Assembly (NCBI GenBank): GCA_042408445.1
Contig: JBHORC010000029.1
Span: 1 to 53,607, forward strand
Source of the DNA: CF-46 sp042408445
Lineage (GTDB): Bacteria > Chloroflexota > Limnocylindria > Limnocylindrales > CSP1-4
Direction of reading: 5' to 3'
DNA: 53,607 nucleotides
This document shows, piece after piece, positions 51,889 to 53,607 of the stretch (position 1 is the stretch's first letter; each line of letters starts with the position of its first letter). The notes beneath the pieces are model-generated. The model did not search any database. It was not told the DNA's origin and saw nothing but the letters and a program-made list of their open reading frames with translations. The position numbers and the translations under genes are program-made.

Positions 51889-52233
51889 ATGAAGCGCCTC
51901 ACCGATCCGGACTCGCTGCTCCTTCAGGGCGCCGCTGACCCGACCCGCCTCGCGATCCTTCGCCAGCTCGCGGGCGGCGACGGAATCTGCGCGTGCGACT
52001 TCACGGCTTGCTGCGACGTTGCGCAGCCCACGGTCAGCCATCACCTGAAGGTGCTACGGGAGAGCGGCTGGGTTCGCTCGGAGCGGCGAGCGTCGTTCAT
52101 CTACTACTTCCTGCGGCCCGAAGCGGTCGAGCGGTTCCGCGTTCTCGCCGGTGAGCTCGCGTCGCCGTTCGCGTCCGCTTCAGGGATCCCGGCCGCTCGA
52201 CGCGTCCTGCCGGTCGTCCAGCCGCGCGCCTGA
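51889..52233 (+). CDS. arsR: ArsR-family arsenic-responsive repressor
   Basis: 114 residues of a winged-helix repressor. The metalloid site is in the helix before the recognition helix: ICACDFTACCDVAQPTVSHHLKVLR, with Cys34, Cys36, Cys41 and Cys42. This matches the CxC arrangement of the E. coli ArsR alpha-3 site with two further cysteines. As(III) binding should release the operator between it and the arsM operon. The start is ATG 51889, with the -10 element 9 nt upstream. Confidence 0.93.
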   Translation: MKRLTDPDSLLLQGAADPTRLAILRQLAGGDGICACDFTACCDVAQPTVSHHLKVLRESGWVRSERRASFIYYFLRPEAVERFRVLAGELASPFASASGIPAARRVLPVVQPRA

Positions 52234-52283
52234 CCGCCAGCGGGCTGAAAACCGGAACCTGGCTGCCTATCATGGCGCGCACC

Positions 52284-53357
52284 ATGCAGGAGGCTGCGGC
52301 GCCGGATCGGCGCGTCGTCGTTGGGCCGCCGGATCCGTTCATGCCCGCCGGCCTCAGTCGGTTTCTCAACCAGATCAGCGAACTCCCCGGCGGCGGCTGG
52401 TGGGTCTACCCGTGTCTGGTGATCCTCCAGCTGGCGTGGTCGCACGCCGTGCTGTGGGAAGCGGGCCTGTTGGCCGTCGGCACGTTCGACCCCGTGATCG
52501 GGTTTGGCGCCGTCTACGGGCCCTATACGCTCGCGGCGCTCGCCTACCTCAACCGCGTCGCCCGGGGAGCGCTCCGTTCCTTCTGGCCCGCGACTGGGTG
52601 GCCGGAGAGCGAGCGTGCGAGCTGGGCGTATGCGCTGACGACGCAACCGACGGGATTCGGCCCGGCCATCGCGGTCGTTGGCCTCCTGCTCGCGGTCGCG
52701 GGGTTCCTTGCGGTCCCGTCCGGTGTCGTTCCGGGCGGTGCCTCGGAAAGACCCGTCGCGTTCGTTGCCTACGTCCCCACGCTGGCGTTCGGTTACGCGC
52801 TGTTCGCCGCGGCCCTGATCCACACGATCCGCCAGCTTCGGCTCGTCAGCCGCATCCATCGCGAGGCGCTCGCCATCGACCCGTTCGATCGGGTTCCGGT
52901 CTACGCCTTCTCCCGGCTCACGATGCAGACAGGCCTCGCGTATGTCCTCGTCGGGTACTACGCGCTGACCGTGAACGGAGCGTGGCAGGCCGGGAATGCT
53001 GTCTCGCTGATTCCGCTGGGGGCCGTGTTCGCAATCGGGATCGCCGCGTTCGTGGTGCCACTCTGGGGCATCCACGGCCGCCTCCAGGACGCAAAGGAGG
53101 AGCTCCTGCGCGCCGCCGAGCGCCGGCTCGACGCGCTCGGCGCCGAGATGTACGAGCGCGTCGACTCCCGCGATCTCGATGCGACGAAGCTGATCGCCGA
53201 TTCGCTCGCGGGCGTTCGCGGGATGCGCGACCGGATCGAAGGGCTCCCGACCTGGCCGTGGCCGCGGCAGGCCCTGCGGGGGTTCCTCTCGGCGCTGCTC
53301 CTGCCCATCGCGGTCTATGTCGCGAGCCGCGCCGTTGCCGCGGCATTTGGCCACTAG
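52284..53357 (+). CDS. Polytopic membrane protein of unknown function
   Basis: Not recognised. About 357 residues. There are six or so hydrophobic segments (about 42-60, 70-90, 125-145, 160-180, 210-230, 240-260), then a cytoplasmic-looking helix rich in Glu/Arg (RLQDAKEELLRAAERRLDALGAEM in parts). A short motif LPTWPWPRQALRG and a last hydrophobic helix follow. ATG 52284 was chosen over 52272 because the latter lies within the likely -10 TATCAT (52268-52273). It follows arsR on the same strand, but a link to arsenic is not evident. Confidence 0.75.
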   Translation: MQEAAAPDRRVVVGPPDPFMPAGLSRFLNQISELPGGGWWVYPCLVILQLAWSHAVLWEAGLLAVGTFDPVIGFGAVYGPYTLAALAYLNRVARGALRSFWPATGWPESERASWAYALTTQPTGFGPAIAVVGLLLAVAGFLAVPSGVVPGGASERPVAFVAYVPTLAFGYALFAAALIHTIRQLRLVSRIHREALAIDPFDRVPVYAFSRLTMQTGLAYVLVGYYALTVNGAWQAGNAVSLIPLGAVFAIGIAAFVVPLWGIHGRLQDAKEELLRAAERRLDALGAEMYERVDSRDLDATKLIADSLAGVRGMRDRIEGLPTWPWPRQALRGFLSALLLPIAVYVASRAVAAAFGH

Positions 53358-53607
53358 GAAGGGCGGCGACGGAAGGTCACCGCCGGCTCGTCCGACACCT
53401 GTTCCGCCCGATATCGATGCCATCGATACGCCACGCGTGGCGGTCGCCGTCAGCGGTCGCGAGATTGCCAATCCACGCTCAGGCTGGTCGCCGCCGACGT
53501 CCGCGCGGCTTCGTCCGGCGACCTTGAGTGCCGCAAACGCGGGCTCGTAGCGATGGTGTCGATATCCGACGGTCGAAGCGCCGCGGCGCGCGGTGCGCGG
53601 GGCGCGG
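53358..53607. other. Gene-free end of the window
   Basis: No convincing coding region or RNA. A gene could begin beyond the edge. Confidence 0.4.

Overview
The window is very GC-rich (roughly 70 %) bacterial chromosomal DNA, densely packed with genes, many overlapping by 4 bp (NTGA). No ribosomal RNA, phage, insertion sequence or CRISPR array was seen. The families present (DUF2277, a Rv0121-type PPOX protein, GAF/response-regulator pairs, a DUF2231-Rieske fusion) and the frequent leaderless starts fit Chloroflexota or a neighbouring high-GC terrestrial phylum. This placement is an inference; no marker gene fixes it.

Layout: 1-4.5 kb, a response regulator / GAF protein / histidine kinase operon and an MFS transporter; 4.6 kb, tRNA-Pro(CGG); 4.8-11.6 kb, mixed housekeeping genes (FluC/CrcB, AlkA-like glycosylase, RlpA-like protein, a PLP decarboxylase, a PPOX protein). 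11.6-26 kb is a compact selenocysteine-formate dehydrogenase island. It holds fdhD, an electron-transfer subunit, a NuoE-NuoF fusion, two SRPBCC genes, a VOC gene, a Sec-containing fdhA read through an in-frame TGA with a bSECIS hairpin, a glycosyltransferase, selD, tRNA-Sec, selA, selB and mobA. The N-terminal [4Fe-4S] domain normally found in FdhA lies instead at the C-terminus of the separate ferredoxin-like subunit, so the catalytic protein is split between two genes.

26-44.6 kb holds metabolic and transport genes: an amidohydrolase, an MBL hydrolase, a methyltransferase, an RDD protein, MFS pumps, an S51 peptidase, an SbcD/SbcC-like pair whose ATPase carries membrane segments, an EamA permease, a P-loop kinase, a DUF2231-Rieske protein, a GT87-like enzyme and an ABC exporter. 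44.7-49.2 kb holds a NarL-type two-component pair, a CDF metal exporter and CorA.

49.2-52.2 kb is an arsenic-resistance locus with an unusual design. A MerR-type regulator is fused to a complete thioredoxin-coupled arsenate reductase, with its own MerR-type 19-bp-spacer promoter and an internal ribosome site for ArsC alone. It is followed, with a 4-bp overlap and an apparent CTG start, by an aquaporin that could release arsenite. Next to it are arsM, a 53-residue cysteine-bearing protein and a divergent arsR sharing an overlapping promoter/operator. The rest is a membrane protein of unknown function and a gene-free end.

Across the window, at least ten genes have a TANNNT-like -10 element ending 6-7 nt before the start codon, which predicts leaderless mRNAs. 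tRNA-Sec has the same spacing, predicting a tRNA without a 5' leader.
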